A stretch of DNA of 64,000 nucleotides from Pseudomonas baetica (GTDB taxonomy: Bacteria > Pseudomonadota > Gammaproteobacteria > Pseudomonadales > Pseudomonadaceae), in the NCBI RefSeq assembly GCF_019733355.1, contig NZ_JAIHLQ010000004.1:124001-188000 (forward strand), given 5' to 3'. The position numbers and the translations under genes were made by a program. The notes beneath the pieces were generated by a model. That model worked only from the letters and a program-made list of their open reading frames with translations. It did not search any database and was not told the DNA's origin. Positions 1 through 9,973 of this stretch are shown in pieces (position 1 is the first letter of the stretch; each line of letters begins with the position of its first letter).

Positions 1-458
1 ACAAGGACAAGGTTCAGGGCGTCAAACAGATGGTCGCAACCCTCAACGAACAGGGCCGCAGCGAAACCCAGAACCACTGCGAGGTCTATCGTCCGTGGGG
101 TTCTTACGACTCGGTGGACATGGGCGGGCGTTTCCAGGTCAAGCACATCTCGGTGAAACCGGGCGCGTGCCTGTCGCTGCAGATGCACCACCACCGCGCC
201 GAGCACTGGATCGTGGTCAGCGGCACCGCCGAAGTGACCTGCGATGACAACGTGTTCCTGCTCTGCGAAAACCAGTCGACCTACATCCCGATTGCCTCGG
301 TGCACCGCCTGCGCAACCCGGGCAAGATCCCGCTGGAGATCATCGAAGTGCAATCGGGCAGCTACCTGGGTGAAGACGACATCGAGCGTTTCGAAGATAT
401 CTACGGTCGCTCGACCCCGATCGAACGCGGCGTGTCGGTGAAAACCATCGCGCAGTGA
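1..458 (+). CDS. algA: Mannose-1-phosphate guanylyltransferase / mannose-6-phosphate isomerase, C-terminal part
   Basis: The frame is open from base 3, so the gene starts upstream of the window. What remains (about 151 residues) is the C-terminal cupin domain of a type II phosphomannose isomerase. It contains the metal-site stretch [17 protein letters not shown] and the conserved [18 protein letters not shown] segment. In full form this bifunctional enzyme makes mannose-6-phosphate and then GDP-mannose for alginate. The sequence closely resembles the AlgA I recall from the P. fluorescens group, including the KTIAQ end. A strong terminator follows directly, which fits algA as the last gene of the alginate operon. 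A paralogue such as PslB/WbpW is possible but less likely. Confidence 0.9.
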   Translation, partial: KDKVQGVKQMVATLNEQGRSETQNHCEVYRPWGSYDSVDMGGRFQVKHISVKPGACLSLQMHHHRAEHWIVVSGTAEVTCDDNVFLLCENQSTYIPIASVHRLRNPGKIPLEIIEVQSGSYLGEDDIERFEDIYGRSTPIERGVSVKTIAQ

Positions 459-470
459 TCGACCTGCAAT

Positions 471-533
471 AAAAAGCCCTCGTCCAGCCCACTGCGTCCC
501 CTATCCGCAGTGGGTTGGGCGGGGGCTTTTTTG
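471..533 (+). terminator. Rho-independent terminator after algA
   Basis: A long hairpin pairs CCCACTGCG (488-496) with CGCAGTGGG (506-514). An outer stem flanks it, with an A-run on the left and TTTTTT on the right. It lies 12 bases after the algA stop. The A-run would also give a U-tract on the minus strand, so it may also stop transcripts of the RHS genes coming from the right. Confidence 0.9.
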
Positions 534-558
534 CAGGTTTCTACATTCAGGCAGCCTT

Positions 559-3225
559 TCACCCAGAGGACTGGGCAGTCTTGACCGCTTGCTCTTCCCG
601 CGCGGGTCTATAACGTTCCCACCCTGCACGATCGCTTCGCCAAGGAGAGTCAACAAGCGTGTTGTTTCGATAGAACAACACTTTATCTGCAAGTTTTTCG
701 CGGTTTCTGAAGAGATAACGCAACTCCGATGAGGTTGCGGAGGGTCGCGTCTTCATCACGACTTGATCCATATCCAGTTCATCCAGCATGAAGTGAATGA
801 CGTCAGTGCTTTCAGAATTCAGTAGGGTTGCCAGTCCGGCTTTACTGGCTCGACTGATCAGCTTGTGAGGAAACTTGTCGTCTGCATCAAGGTACTTTTC
901 AAACGTTTTGCGTACCGAGTAGCGACCGCCAGCCAGTTCAGTGGCATAGCGCTCTGAAAAACGCCTGTTAGCGGCCGTGGACTTCCAACCCGAATACCTG
1001 TTTCTTATTTTCTGGTAATAGGCCTCTTCCCTCATGAACACCAATTGCGCAATGGATGAGTACTGCCCTTCCCAGAATGTCGGTCGACTACCGGTGTTAC
1101 CTGCCGGCAGGACGGGGTTCATGAATCGGCTTGCGTCACGAATAGAGCTGTAGCTTTGGCGCCTGACATCCAAGTCATTTTCCAGTTCAGCAATATCATC
1201 ACCATTCAAATATTTTGCGAGGTAGTCTCCGCGATTGCTCAACACCGCCCACCAACCCAAATAGCCTTTTTCAAGGACCTTCGCCAAGCCGAAAATCAAG
1301 TCGCCCTGCTCAGGTTTGAACAAATCCTTGAAGTTGCTTTGTCTGCCGTCGCCATCCGTCAAACTCATGGGCCTGTTTCGGACCATGCCATATAAATTCA
1401 GACCATCGGCTGCGCCTGCCGGGTCAGGGTTCAACCACCGCTGCCATTCGGGTAAGTAGTAACGCAATCCATAGTAGTAAAACCCTGTCGCATCTCGCTC
1501 CTTGCCCGAATACCTGATCGTTTTATAACTGACCTGAACCGCATCGCCATCCGTCCATGCGGTGCCACCAAACGGGTAATAACATTCCCGGGTGATAACG
1601 CTGGCATCCTGATCCAGCTCCAGCGTGCTTGAACCCAGATGATCGCTCAGGCTGTAGCGCTGTTGATTGTTGGCAATGTCCTGCGGCCGACCTGCCTCCC
1701 AGTGCAATACCCGCACACTGGCGCGCCCGGTCTGGACGTCAATCACATGCAGTACTTCCCGCGTGCCGCTGTGGGTACGGATTTCCAGGCCTGGCAGATA
1801 ACGGGTTTCGATGAGGTTGGTTTGCGCACGGGTTTGCAGCGAGCGGATCTTGCGCACACGCCTGCCATCGGCCCCGTAGACGTAGCACTCACTGTCCGCA
1901 GGCCCTTCGACGCGTTCGACAGGTCGCACCTCGCTCAGTTGATTGCGTAGATCCCAACTCAACAAACACCCGGGCTGCAGGCACCGCAAATTGCCATTGG
2001 CGTCGAAGCCTTTGCGAAAGTCCGCTTCGCCCGGCTCCACGCCTTCGCGCACGGATAGGCAGCGATTGCTACCGGCATCCGCGACCAGTCGGTGGCCAGG
2101 GTTCTCCACACCGACATGGGTCATTTCGAGCAAATTATTGCCGGCATCAAAACGATAGGTCTGACGATAGTTGGAGAGGGTTTTCAAACGTTCGGATGAA
2201 GGCGCATGCCTGATTGATCCTGACTCCCAACCCGTCGCCTCAGTCAGTTGCGACTGACTGTCATAGCGATAGCGGCTGATCGGCTCGATACGTTGATTGG
2301 CGAAATAGCGAATTGGCAGCGCCGCGTCTTCAATGCTCAATACGTTGCCGAGTGGATCGTAGGCATATTGCAAATCCTGCACTGGCGCCTGCTGCCCGAG
2401 GAGGGAAAACAAACGGCTCAGACGTCCATCTTCAACGTCGTACTCAAGCGTGGTAACCACACCATTGCCCGCTACTTCTTCTTCGATCTGACCTTGCGCG
2501 TTGTAACGGATGGCGCTGACCATCGGCAGCTATTGCGCGGTGCCGCTCAGACATAAATCCACGGCGCGCAGCCGTCCTTCAAGGGTGTGGCTGAAGCGCT
2601 GCACGTTAGCCCCGGCATCCGTGCGCGATTGCAGATCGCCTAGCGGCGTCAATCGTGATCGGGTGACGTAACCTGGAACCGGCTCACCGCTGAACCGTCG
2701 TTCTTCCTCCAGCACCGCGCCGGCCATACTGTAGTCGTTGAACAGGAGAATGCCCGCTGGATCATCATGACGAATCAATCGCCCACATTGATTGTGCTTG
2801 CTGGAGGCCTCGTTGCCATACGCAAGCTGCTCGATAGACGCCTCGTTCTCGATAATTTCCACCGGCCGCAGTTGATCGTCGTAACGGATCTGCCGCCGAG
2901 TGCCGCGGCCATCCCACTGCTCCAGCAACTGTTCGCCCTCACCCGACAGACTGACCCGCCATCCGGCATCGACACTGTTCGTGCCGATGACCCTGGCGGA
3001 CAACGAATACGCCGTCACCAGATTCGCCTGCGCCGTATGCCACAAACGCGGGTCCCGTTGCGCGACCATTCGCCCCGCTGAATCATGGCTCATACGGTTG
3101 ATCCGTGGCTGCGCAGGCTGGCTTCCATCACGCCAGTAACCCACGGTACGAACCGTCAGCCCACGCGGATCGAAAGCGGTCAGGCCTGGAGTATGAGCAT
3201 GGACAGACAGTTCATCTGACGTCAT
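559..3225 (-). pseudogene. TccC-type RHS repeat protein split by an in-frame amber stop
   Basis: One continuous frame of 888 codons is interrupted by TAG at 2530-2532. The first part (231 residues, 2530-3225) starts at an ATG behind an excellent Shine-Dalgarno (AAGGAGGG, 6-base spacing). It has the TccC N-terminus (FDPRGLTVRTVGYWRDG, later QRDPRLW). The second part (from 2523) carries YD/RHS repeats, the RHS core (IRYSGKERDATGFYYYGLRYY) and the self-cleavage region NPDPAGAADGLNLYGMVRN. About 260 residues of unrelated tail follow (about 559-1338). By homology with Tc toxins, the core forms a cocoon and the tail is a released toxin. The neighbouring paralogue reads through this point with a sense codon. 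Nonsense mutation, readthrough or sequencing error are all possible. I did not recognise the tail. Confidence 0.8.
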
Positions 3226-3301
3226 TTATCCCTCCTTGTTTGAAGTCCGGTTACTGCCCCACAGCAGGCTGGACAACAGCGTGTTTTCTCTAGACCTGGC
3301 T

Positions 3302-6037
3302 TCAACCTCGACGAGACCAATTCAACTCCTGGTCTTCGGTCTCCAGATAGTCTGACGCCTGTGCAACTTGCGTAGGTGCCTGCACGAAGCCGGCATGAAA
3401 CGCCTGCTGGACGAAAGAACTGGGCGCTGCCGATTGCTCTGTGAACAGTGAGCGCTGCACGCTGGCAGGGGTCTGCAGGAACGGCTGGAAAGACATCCTT
3501 GGTGTATTCGCAGCGGCTGACACTGGCACATTGACGGGCGCACTCAACAACTTGTATTGCACACGCGTCTGCGCCTCCGACGTTCGCATCACAGTGCCCA
3601 TCGCCACCCCCACGGCCCCGACAATCTGTGCCGCTGGATGCGAGGCATGCATCAGGAGTTGCCCTCCGGTTTTAATCGACCAGGCCACGGCATCCCGGCG
3701 AGCCTCCAGCACCTTCGGGTCTTCGACAGGGCTGTTGAAGACATCCGACATCGGGCCCATGACCCGACTCGCAACCTTTTCGCCAAGAACCGTACTGAGT
3801 CCCGCTGAAAGCACTTCGCCGCCGTGATACATCACGGGGCCCGACGGCGGAGAAGTTTCGGTTATCACGGCGGCCCTGACGTGGGCCTCATGGGTATTGA
3901 GCAGCGCGCCGCTTTTGGCCCCCAGCTTTGCCAGTTCAACGGGAATTTGCCGTCGGTAGTCCTGCACTTTCGGGTCCGGATTGCTCTCAAAATAATTGCG
4001 CACCGGTTGCATGCCGGCAGCCTGGATCGGGTTGACCAGTTTTTTCTCGGCTAGAACGTGATAGACCCGATCATCGAGTTTCTTCTCTGGCTTGCGTCCG
4101 TCGCTGTCTCGATAGACCACAGGACTGTTGCGCATCGCCCGGTAGCGGTTATGGCCATCGATGGCCCCGGCGGGGTCCGGATTCAACCAGCGCTGCAACC
4201 ACGGGATGTAATAGCGATGGCCGAAGTCATACAAACCGGTGGCATCGCGCTCCTTGCCCGAATAGCGAATGTTCTTGTAACGGGTCTCACCCTCTTCACA
4301 CCAGGCCGTTTCACCGAAGGGATAAAAATGTTCGCGACTGACAATCCCGCCGTCAGCGGCCAACTCCAGACCAACCGAGCGCAGATGATCAGTGAAGCTG
4401 TAGCGATATTGGTCGTTGATACCGGCAGGCGGCGCGCTCTGCCAATGCAACACGCGCACACGGTTGAGTCCGGTCTGCACCGTGATGATCTGCAATTGCT
4501 CGCCGGTGCCACTGTCGCTGCGTAACTCCAGCCCCGGTAAATAACGCACCTCGGCGACCACCGTGCGAGCGTTGGTTTGCAACGAGCGCAACTTGCGCAC
4601 CCGCCGGGCATTGCCGTCGCAGACATACACTTCCTGATCATGCAGCCCGGATGCACGCTGAACCGGGGTCACCGAGTGCAACTGATCACGCAGATTCCAC
4701 ATCAGCCGACGGCCCGGCTCCAGCTCCAACAAATTGCCTCTGGTATCGAATGCCAAGGCGATTTGCGCCTCATCGGGCGGCACGCCATTGCGCCAGGGCA
4801 GACAGCGATTGCTGTAGCGGGCGGCTTGCAGGTCATGGCCCGGGTTTTGTGCACCTACGTGAATCAATTTGAGCAGATTGCCGCCAGCGTCATACCGATA
4901 GCTTTGTGAGTAATTGGCGATCGCTGTCGGCCCGCCCTCCGCAGCGCCGGCCTCCCAGCCGCGGGCTTCACTCAACTGGTTCAGGCTGTCGTAGCTGAAA
5001 CGGCTGATCGGCTCGATACGCTGGTTGGCGAAGTAACGCACGGGCAACGCCTGATCTTCGATGCTCAGCACGTTGCCCATCGGGTCATAGTCGTAGAGCA
5101 GACGCTGCAGGATCGTCGCGTCGGCCTTCTCGCTGTGGCGCAACCTCAGGCGATTGTCTTGCGGTCGATAGGCCAGTGTCGTGCGGACGCCGTTGCCCGC
5201 CAGTTCATGTTCGACCTGATCCGCGGCGTTGTAGCGAATTTCACTGACCAGTGTCTGTGCAGCGGTTTGATTTTCCAGTTGCAAGCAAGCCATGCGCAGG
5301 CGGCCATGAAGCGTCAACTCGAAGGTCTGTCGATTACCCCGTGCATCAACCTGTTCGAGCAAGGACTGCAACGCCGAGAAGCGCCATCGGGTCGTGGCGC
5401 CCGCTCCGGGCTCAAGCAGCACTTCGCGCTCCTCAAACGGCTCGGGCCAGTCAGGGTCGACGAGCGCCCGCAGGAAGCGCCGAGTGCCTGCGGTACATTG
5501 GCCACCGAGCGCGAATTCGTCGAACAGCTCGCTGCCCGCCGGGTCATCGTGACGGATCAACTGGCCGAACTGATTGAGCGCCGGGTCCCCGCTGTCGGGC
5601 TGGCCATAGGTCAAACGCTCGACACACTGCCGAGGCTGCGTCGCACCTGTTTCAAATAGCGCCACCGGGCGCAGCAGCAGGTCATAGGCCACCTCGCGAG
5701 ACGTGCCGCGACCATCCCAGCCGCAGAGCACTTGCCCACCCAGACCGAGCAGCTCGATCTGCATTCCGGCATCGACACTGTCCGAGCGCAGTACGTTGTC
5801 GTTCAACGAATACACCGTGGTCAGATTGGCCGGCGCCAACGGATCAGTCATCTGCAGCGCCCACAGGCGCGGATCCCACTGCCTGACCGCGCGCCCGGCG
5901 GCGTCAAGCACGGTTCGTGTGATGCGGGGCTCGGCGGGGCGGGCTGTTTCGGCGCGCCAATACTCCACCGCACGAATCGCCAGCCCCCGCGAATCGGTGA
6001 CCGAAAGCCTAGGTGTTTTACTGTGCATCCCCATCAT
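3302..6037 (-). CDS. TccC-type RHS repeat toxin, 911 residues, unknown C-terminal tail
   Basis: The intact paralogue of the adjacent broken gene. Its N-terminus (LSVTDSRGLAIRAVEYWR, then QWDPRLW near residue 53) is typical of TccC, the C subunit of ABC Tc insecticidal toxins. YD repeats fill the middle. The RHS core (IRYSGKERDATGLYDFGHRYY) lies near residues 590-612, followed by NPDPAGAIDG, whose Asp residues match the autoprotease site. The tail from about residue 650 to 911 is unrelated to the tail of the neighbour, and I do not recognise it. Length fits the family (about 900-1000). It lies 76 bases upstream of the broken copy, so they are probably co-transcribed. The start may be the third ATG at 6028. 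No TcA or TcB gene lies in the window, so this is an orphan C subunit here. Confidence 0.82.
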   Translation of the reverse strand: MMGMHSKTPRLSVTDSRGLAIRAVEYWRAETARPAEPRITRTVLDAAGRAVRQWDPRLWALQMTDPLAPANLTTVYSLNDNVLRSDSVDAGMQIELLGLGGQVLCGWDGRGTSREVAYDLLLRPVALFETGATQPRQCVERLTYGQPDSGDPALNQFGQLIRHDDPAGSELFDEFALGGQCTAGTRRFLRALVDPDWPEPFEEREVLLEPGAGATTRWRFSALQSLLEQVDARGNRQTFELTLHGRLRMACLQLENQTAAQTLVSEIRYNAADQVEHELAGNGVRTTLAYRPQDNRLRLRHSEKADATILQRLLYDYDPMGNVLSIEDQALPVRYFANQRIEPISRFSYDSLNQLSEARGWEAGAAEGGPTAIANYSQSYRYDAGGNLLKLIHVGAQNPGHDLQAARYSNRCLPWRNGVPPDEAQIALAFDTRGNLLELEPGRRLMWNLRDQLHSVTPVQRASGLHDQEVYVCDGNARRVRKLRSLQTNARTVVAEVRYLPGLELRSDSGTGEQLQIITVQTGLNRVRVLHWQSAPPAGINDQYRYSFTDHLRSVGLELAADGGIVSREHFYPFGETAWCEEGETRYKNIRYSGKERDATGLYDFGHRYYIPWLQRWLNPDPAGAIDGHNRYRAMRNSPVVYRDSDGRKPEKKLDDRVYHVLAEKKLVNPIQAAGMQPVRNYFESNPDPKVQDYRRQIPVELAKLGAKSGALLNTHEAHVRAAVITETSPPSGPVMYHGGEVLSAGLSTVLGEKVASRVMGPMSDVFNSPVEDPKVLEARRDAVAWSIKTGGQLLMHASHPAAQIVGAVGVAMGTVMRTSEAQTRVQYKLLSAPVNVPVSAAANTPRMSFQPFLQTPASVQRSLFTEQSAAPSSFVQQAFHAGFVQAPTQVAQASDYLETEDQELNWSRRG

Positions 6038-6212
6038 TGAGCCCCGCGCCGCGACGGCATCCCTTTGCCTCGAACATCAGAGCAGCGGCTAGCGGCCCTG
6101 CCAACTGTCAGAAATTACAGTCCCGACCGACGGTGCCCGGTTTAACAGCCGAATGTCCATTCCCGCGCCCCTTCGGTAGGATGGTGAGCACGTGTTCAAG
6201 GAGCGTTCAAAC

Positions 6213-6677
6213 ATGTTCATCGGCATCTTGCTGATCATCACCTGGTTGATCCTGTTGTTGCGCTATCCGGCCAAGGCCCTGCCCGTCTCCGTAGCGGCGG
6301 CTATCGGCTTGGGGTTGGTGGCGATGGGGGTCGTGTGGCAGGACAACCGCGAGGTCAAGCAATTGGCTCGCCTGGAGATGCGCATCAGCTACGCACCGGA
6401 ACAATGCCCCGCGGATCGGCCGTTGCAACTGAAGATGAACAACGGCAACGATGTGCCACTGACCGACCTGCGCTGGCGCATCGGTGCCTATGCACCCGGC
6501 GACACCGTGAATCTGGCCGACAATCAATACACCGCCCCGCGTTATCGCGGCCCCGGCGAGTTACAGGCCGGCGCTGATTGGGAAGACTGCCTGCCGATGC
6601 CGCCCCTGCGCTCCGGTTATCGCCCGCAAACCCTGGAGTTTCGCGCCGAGCGATTGCAGGGCAGTTTCTCCGACTGA
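6213..6677 (+). CDS. Small membrane-anchored protein, unknown function
   Basis: 154 residues. The start at 6213 has AAGGAG at 6199-6204 with 8-base spacing; an upstream GTG in the same frame has no such site. Two hydrophobic segments (about residues 2-17 and 23-40) form an N-terminal membrane hairpin. A soluble part follows with a Cys in EQCPADRPL and another in WEDCLPMPPL. Such two-helix proteins are common and conserved in Pseudomonas, but I know no assigned role. It is followed after 35 bases by an SDR gene in the same direction, so the two may form an operon. Confidence 0.7.
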   Translation: MFIGILLIITWLILLLRYPAKALPVSVAAAIGLGLVAMGVVWQDNREVKQLARLEMRISYAPEQCPADRPLQLKMNNGNDVPLTDLRWRIGAYAPGDTVNLADNQYTAPRYRGPGELQAGADWEDCLPMPPLRSGYRPQTLEFRAERLQGSFSD

Positions 6678-6712
6678 TCCCCTTCCCCACTTTTTTGCAC
6701 AAGGAATGCGCC

Positions 6713-7537
6713 ATGCCCGTTGCGTTGATTACCGGTTGTTCCAGCGGCATCGGCCGTGCCCTCGCCGATGCGTTCAAAAGCGCAGGTTTTGAAGTCTGGG
6801 CCACTGCACGCAAGCCTGAAGACATCGCCGCACTGGCGGCTGCCGGGTTTACCGCGATTCAACTGGACGTCAACGATGGCGCGGCACTGGAACAACTCGG
6901 CGAACGGATCAACCAGCAACACGGCAGCCTCGACGTACTCATCAACAACGCCGGGTACGGTGCCATGGGCCCGTTGCTCGACGGCGGTGTGCCCGCCATG
7001 CAGCGCCAGTTCGAAACCAATGTTTTCTCCATTATCGGTGTCACCCGCGCACTGTTCCCCGTCCTGCGCCGGGGCAACGGATTGGTGGTAAATATCGGCA
7101 GCGTTTCCGGTGTTTTGGTCACACCGTTCGCCGGCGCCTACTGCGCCTCGAAAGCGGCGGTGCATGCCTTGAGCGATGCGCTGCGCATGGAGTTGGCACC
7201 GTTGGGCATTCGCGTGATGGAAGTCCAGCCCGGCGCCATTCAATCGAGCTTCGCCAAAAACGCCGGGCATGAGGCTGAGCAGTTGATCAACGAGCAATCG
7301 CCATGGTTTCCCCTGCGTGAAGGCATTCGCGCGCGGGCCAAGGCCTCGCAGGACAAGCCGACACCGGCCAGTGAGTTTGCCGCCGGGGTCCTCAAGGCCG
7401 TGCAGCAGAGCAAGCCGCCACGCCTGATCCGTCTCGGCAATGGCAGCCGGGCGTTACCGTTGCTGGCAACGTTGTTGCCCAAGGGGTTGCTGGAGTCGGC
7501 GTTGATGAAGCGGTTCGGCTTGCGCGGAAACTTTTGA
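6713..7537 (+). CDS. Short-chain dehydrogenase/reductase (SDR)
   Basis: 274 residues, starting at the ATG at 6713 behind AAGGAA (6701-6706). Classical SDR motifs are in order: the NAD(P)-binding TGCSSGIG at residues 7-14, the INNAGYG motif, a catalytic Ser in VNIGSVSGV, and the YCASK catalytic Tyr/Lys. The first Gly-rich loop is followed by the small neutral run ARKPEDIAAL, so the cofactor preference (NADP likely, from the Arg-Lys) is only a guess. The substrate cannot be told from sequence. It lies downstream of a small membrane protein gene, with no other pathway genes nearby. Confidence 0.85.
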   Translation: MPVALITGCSSGIGRALADAFKSAGFEVWATARKPEDIAALAAAGFTAIQLDVNDGAALEQLGERINQQHGSLDVLINNAGYGAMGPLLDGGVPAMQRQFETNVFSIIGVTRALFPVLRRGNGLVVNIGSVSGVLVTPFAGAYCASKAAVHALSDALRMELAPLGIRVMEVQPGAIQSSFAKNAGHEAEQLINEQSPWFPLREGIRARAKASQDKPTPASEFAAGVLKAVQQSKPPRLIRLGNGSRALPLLATLLPKGLLESALMKRFGLRGNF

Positions 7538-7785
7538 TTACAACTGATGAAATGGCCAAACCGGTCGATCTACGTAGAATGCGCCGCGCATGAAGTGCCC
7601 GACGCTTCATGTGAACCCGAAACCCGATAGCGCATGGAGTCGCTGGGGCAAGCATCGAAGCAAGGGAATTGCTGAACACTGATCTCCCCCTCCCCGACTG
7701 TTTCCGCCCGAAGCGGTCGCTGCTTTGTTGACCTGCCTGACGCGAGCTCTGCTCACACGCTTCAATTCAGATCAGGAAACATCCC

Positions 7786-8787
7786 TTGAAACTCTTCAAC
7801 GTATTGCCTCTGGCATTGTTCACGGTGCTGGCAGGCTGCGCGACCAAAGAACGGCCCCTCAATGACACGCTGCCCAAACTGACCCTGCAAAACGTGCTGC
7901 CGGTCGTGACCGCCAACGAGCATTGCAACGCGCAGATGGACAGCGACATTCTGTATGGCGTCGGCTACCGGTTGTACGAAAACGGAGAGTACAAGGACGC
8001 CAAAACCTGCATGGTCATGGCCGCCCCCAAGCACACTCGCGCGTTTTGCTACCTGTCGATGACCACCCGCTATGACTCAACCCTGACCGCCGACCAACGT
8101 AACACCGAAGCCTTCAACTACATGGCTTACGCAGCGACGCAGAACGACTGGTGCGCGGAATACGGTATGTACGAGAGCTACAAATACGGCAAAGTCGGGA
8201 CCCAGCAAGATGCTGCGCTCGCCACTCGCTGGCTGGAGCGTTCCTCGCTGCATGGCTATGCCGAATCCCAGCAGATATTGATCGAGCAATACGAGGAGCT
8301 GGGTAACCTGAGCGCCGCCTACGCCTGGACCAGGATCATGGCCAAAGCCGAAGACACCACGGCGGGCGCTGACCTGAAAGCCAAGATGAACGCCGCTCAG
8401 ATCGCTGAAGGCGACAAGCTTTACAGCGAACTTGTCACCCAGGTCACCAGCAAGAAAACATTGTTCGCTGAAGCACGCGAAGAAGACGTCGGACGTTACT
8501 CCGCCGATATCTATCAGAACTATCCGGACACCTTCAAGGGCATGTCATCTGTCGAGCGTTACGACTATGTGAAGCAAACCATGCGCACTGCTATCGAGCA
8601 GCCCTTCACCAAAAACCGTGGCGACGTTGTGGCCTACATCGTACTGAACCGCGCCGCTCAGTTGAAAAAGCCTGACGCGAATATCGCAACAGACCCGCGG
8701 ATCGTCGCCCTCATGGAAGATCAAGCATTGTCGGTGGACGAAGCCATCGAGTCTGGACTGCGGGTAGTCAACACGTTCTACCGATAA
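7786..8787 (+). CDS. Lipoprotein with Sel1/TPR-like repeats, unknown function
   Basis: 333 residues. The start is a TTG at 7786, chosen because AGGAAA lies 6-12 bases upstream and the signal peptide begins there. The lipobox is LAGC, with the lipidated Cys at residue 18. The middle shows helical, Sel1-like text (ATRWLERSSLHGYAESQQIL; GNLSAAYAWTRIMA), suggesting a protein-binding scaffold in the periplasm. The C-terminal third has no motif I recognise. It is isolated: a 248-base gap lies upstream and a REP pair directly follows. I cannot assign a function. Confidence 0.7.
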   Translation: MKLFNVLPLALFTVLAGCATKERPLNDTLPKLTLQNVLPVVTANEHCNAQMDSDILYGVGYRLYENGEYKDAKTCMVMAAPKHTRAFCYLSMTTRYDSTLTADQRNTEAFNYMAYAATQNDWCAEYGMYESYKYGKVGTQQDAALATRWLERSSLHGYAESQQILIEQYEELGNLSAAYAWTRIMAKAEDTTAGADLKAKMNAAQIAEGDKLYSELVTQVTSKKTLFAEAREEDVGRYSADIYQNYPDTFKGMSSVERYDYVKQTMRTAIEQPFTKNRGDVVAYIVLNRAAQLKKPDANIATDPRIVALMEDQALSVDEAIESGLRVVNTFYR

Positions 8788-8793
8788 GCTCAG

Positions 8794-8865
8794 TCGCGAG
8801 CAGGCTCACTCCCACACAGGTCTCTGTCACACCGAAGAACCTCTGTGGGAGCCTGCTGGCGATGG
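8794..8865. repeat. REP inverted pair (variant form)
   Basis: Two facing copies of the genus REP in its GAGCAGGCT variant (8794-8820 and 8840-8865) separated by about 20 bases. They lie between the convergent lipoprotein and HlyD genes. Such pairs form stable hairpins and are often spread by RAYT transposases. Confidence 0.8.
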
Positions 8866-8877
8866 CAGCCACGCGGT

Positions 8878-9750
8878 CTATCCGTTATCCACAGCGTCCT
8901 GCTTCACCACCACCGTACAAGTCATCCCCGCCGCCAGCAGTACGCCCTCCGGGACCTCGTCAATGTGAATCCGTACCGGCACGCGCTGGGCCAGTCGCAC
9001 CCAGTTGAAGGTCGGATTTACATCGGCAATCAGCTCGCGACTTTGCGGGTTGTCGCGGTCGTAGATGCCGCGCGAGATACTTTCCACATGCCCCTTCAAT
9101 ACCTCGCCGCTCATCAGTTGCATGTCGGCCTTATCGCCGACGCGTACGTGGGGAAGTTTGGTCTCTTCAAAGAAGCCGTAAACCCAGAACGAGTTCATGT
9201 CGACCACGGCCATTTTCGCCTCGCCGATGCGTGCGTAGTCGCCGCGATGAACGTTGAGGTTGGTCACATAGCCGTCCACCGCTGCGCGCACTTCGGTGCG
9301 TTTGAGGTTGAGTTCAGCGGCTTCCAGTTGCGCTTGGGCGTGTTGGTAGTCGGCCAGTGCAGCGTCGGCGATGTTGCTCGCGTCGTCGCGGTTTTCCTTG
9401 GAGATCACCAGGTTGTCGAGGTCGGCGCGGCGGTGGGCGTTGACCTTGCGCATCTCCCAGGTGGACTTGCGTGAAGCCACCAGCGACTGCGCCTGTTTCA
9501 CCGCAATGCGGTAGTGCTCGGGATCGATCTGCATCAGCAAGTCGCCCTTCTTCACCAACTGATTGTCGCGCACCGGCACGTCGATCACTTCACCGGTGAC
9601 ATCGGCGGCGACGTTGATGATGTCCGCACGAACCCGCCCATCCCGCGTCCACGGCGTGTTCATGTAATGCACCCACAGGGTTCGGCCGATCCACAGCGCG
9701 ACGGCCAGCACCAACAGGGTCGCGAGCAGACTGAAAAACTTTTTCATCAA
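8878..9750 (-). CDS. HlyD/AaeA-type periplasmic adaptor of an efflux pump
   Basis: 290 residues. One N-terminal membrane anchor (about residues 5-25) is followed by the AaeA/EmrA-like start of the barrel (WTRDGRVRADIINVAADVTG), the lipoyl half-motifs (VRDNQLVKKGDLLMQIDP and TEVRAAVDGYVTNLNVHRGD) and a helical hairpin between them. It joins the inner-membrane exporter to an outer-membrane channel. It is the last gene of a minus-strand operon: outer-membrane factor, FUSC transporter, DUF1656, adaptor. The layout resembles E. coli aaeXAB (aromatic acid efflux) with an outer-membrane factor added. The substrate is unknown. Confidence 0.88.
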   Translation of the reverse strand: MMKKFFSLLATLLVLAVALWIGRTLWVHYMNTPWTRDGRVRADIINVAADVTGEVIDVPVRDNQLVKKGDLLMQIDPEHYRIAVKQAQSLVASRKSTWEMRKVNAHRRADLDNLVISKENRDDASNIADAALADYQHAQAQLEAAELNLKRTEVRAAVDGYVTNLNVHRGDYARIGEAKMAVVDMNSFWVYGFFEETKLPHVRVGDKADMQLMSGEVLKGHVESISRGIYDRDNPQSRELIADVNPTFNWVRLAQRVPVRIHIDEVPEGVLLAAGMTCTVVVKQDAVDNG

Positions 9751-9772
9751 TGCCTTCTTCAGAGATAGAGAA

Positions 9773-9973
9773 TCAACGGTAAACCGTCAGCGCCAAGGCG
9801 CCGAACAGACAGGTAAACAGACTCAGGCGCAGCAGCGCCGGGTGCCAAAAGAAGCGGTACAGATCGAACCCGGCGAGAAACCGATCCAGCGCCCAGGCCA
9901 GCGCTGCAGCGATGAAAAACATCAGGGTCATGGTCGGCATGTACACGCCGTGGAAAGCGATTTCACGGGGCAT
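9773..9973 (-). CDS. DUF1656 small inner-membrane protein (AaeX-like)
   Basis: 66 residues with two hydrophobic helices (about 11-28 and 42-62). The start MPREIAFHGVYMP is the usual DUF1656 beginning. I chose it over an ATG 13 codons upstream, which lies deep inside the FUSC gene. It overlaps the end of that gene by 11 bases, so the two are translationally coupled. The adaptor gene follows 22 bases on. DUF1656 proteins almost always sit between FUSC and HlyD genes. Their role in the pump is not known to me. Confidence 0.88.
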   Translation of the reverse strand: MPREIAFHGVYMPTMTLMFFIAAALAWALDRFLAGFDLYRFFWHPALLRLSLFTCLFGALALTVYR

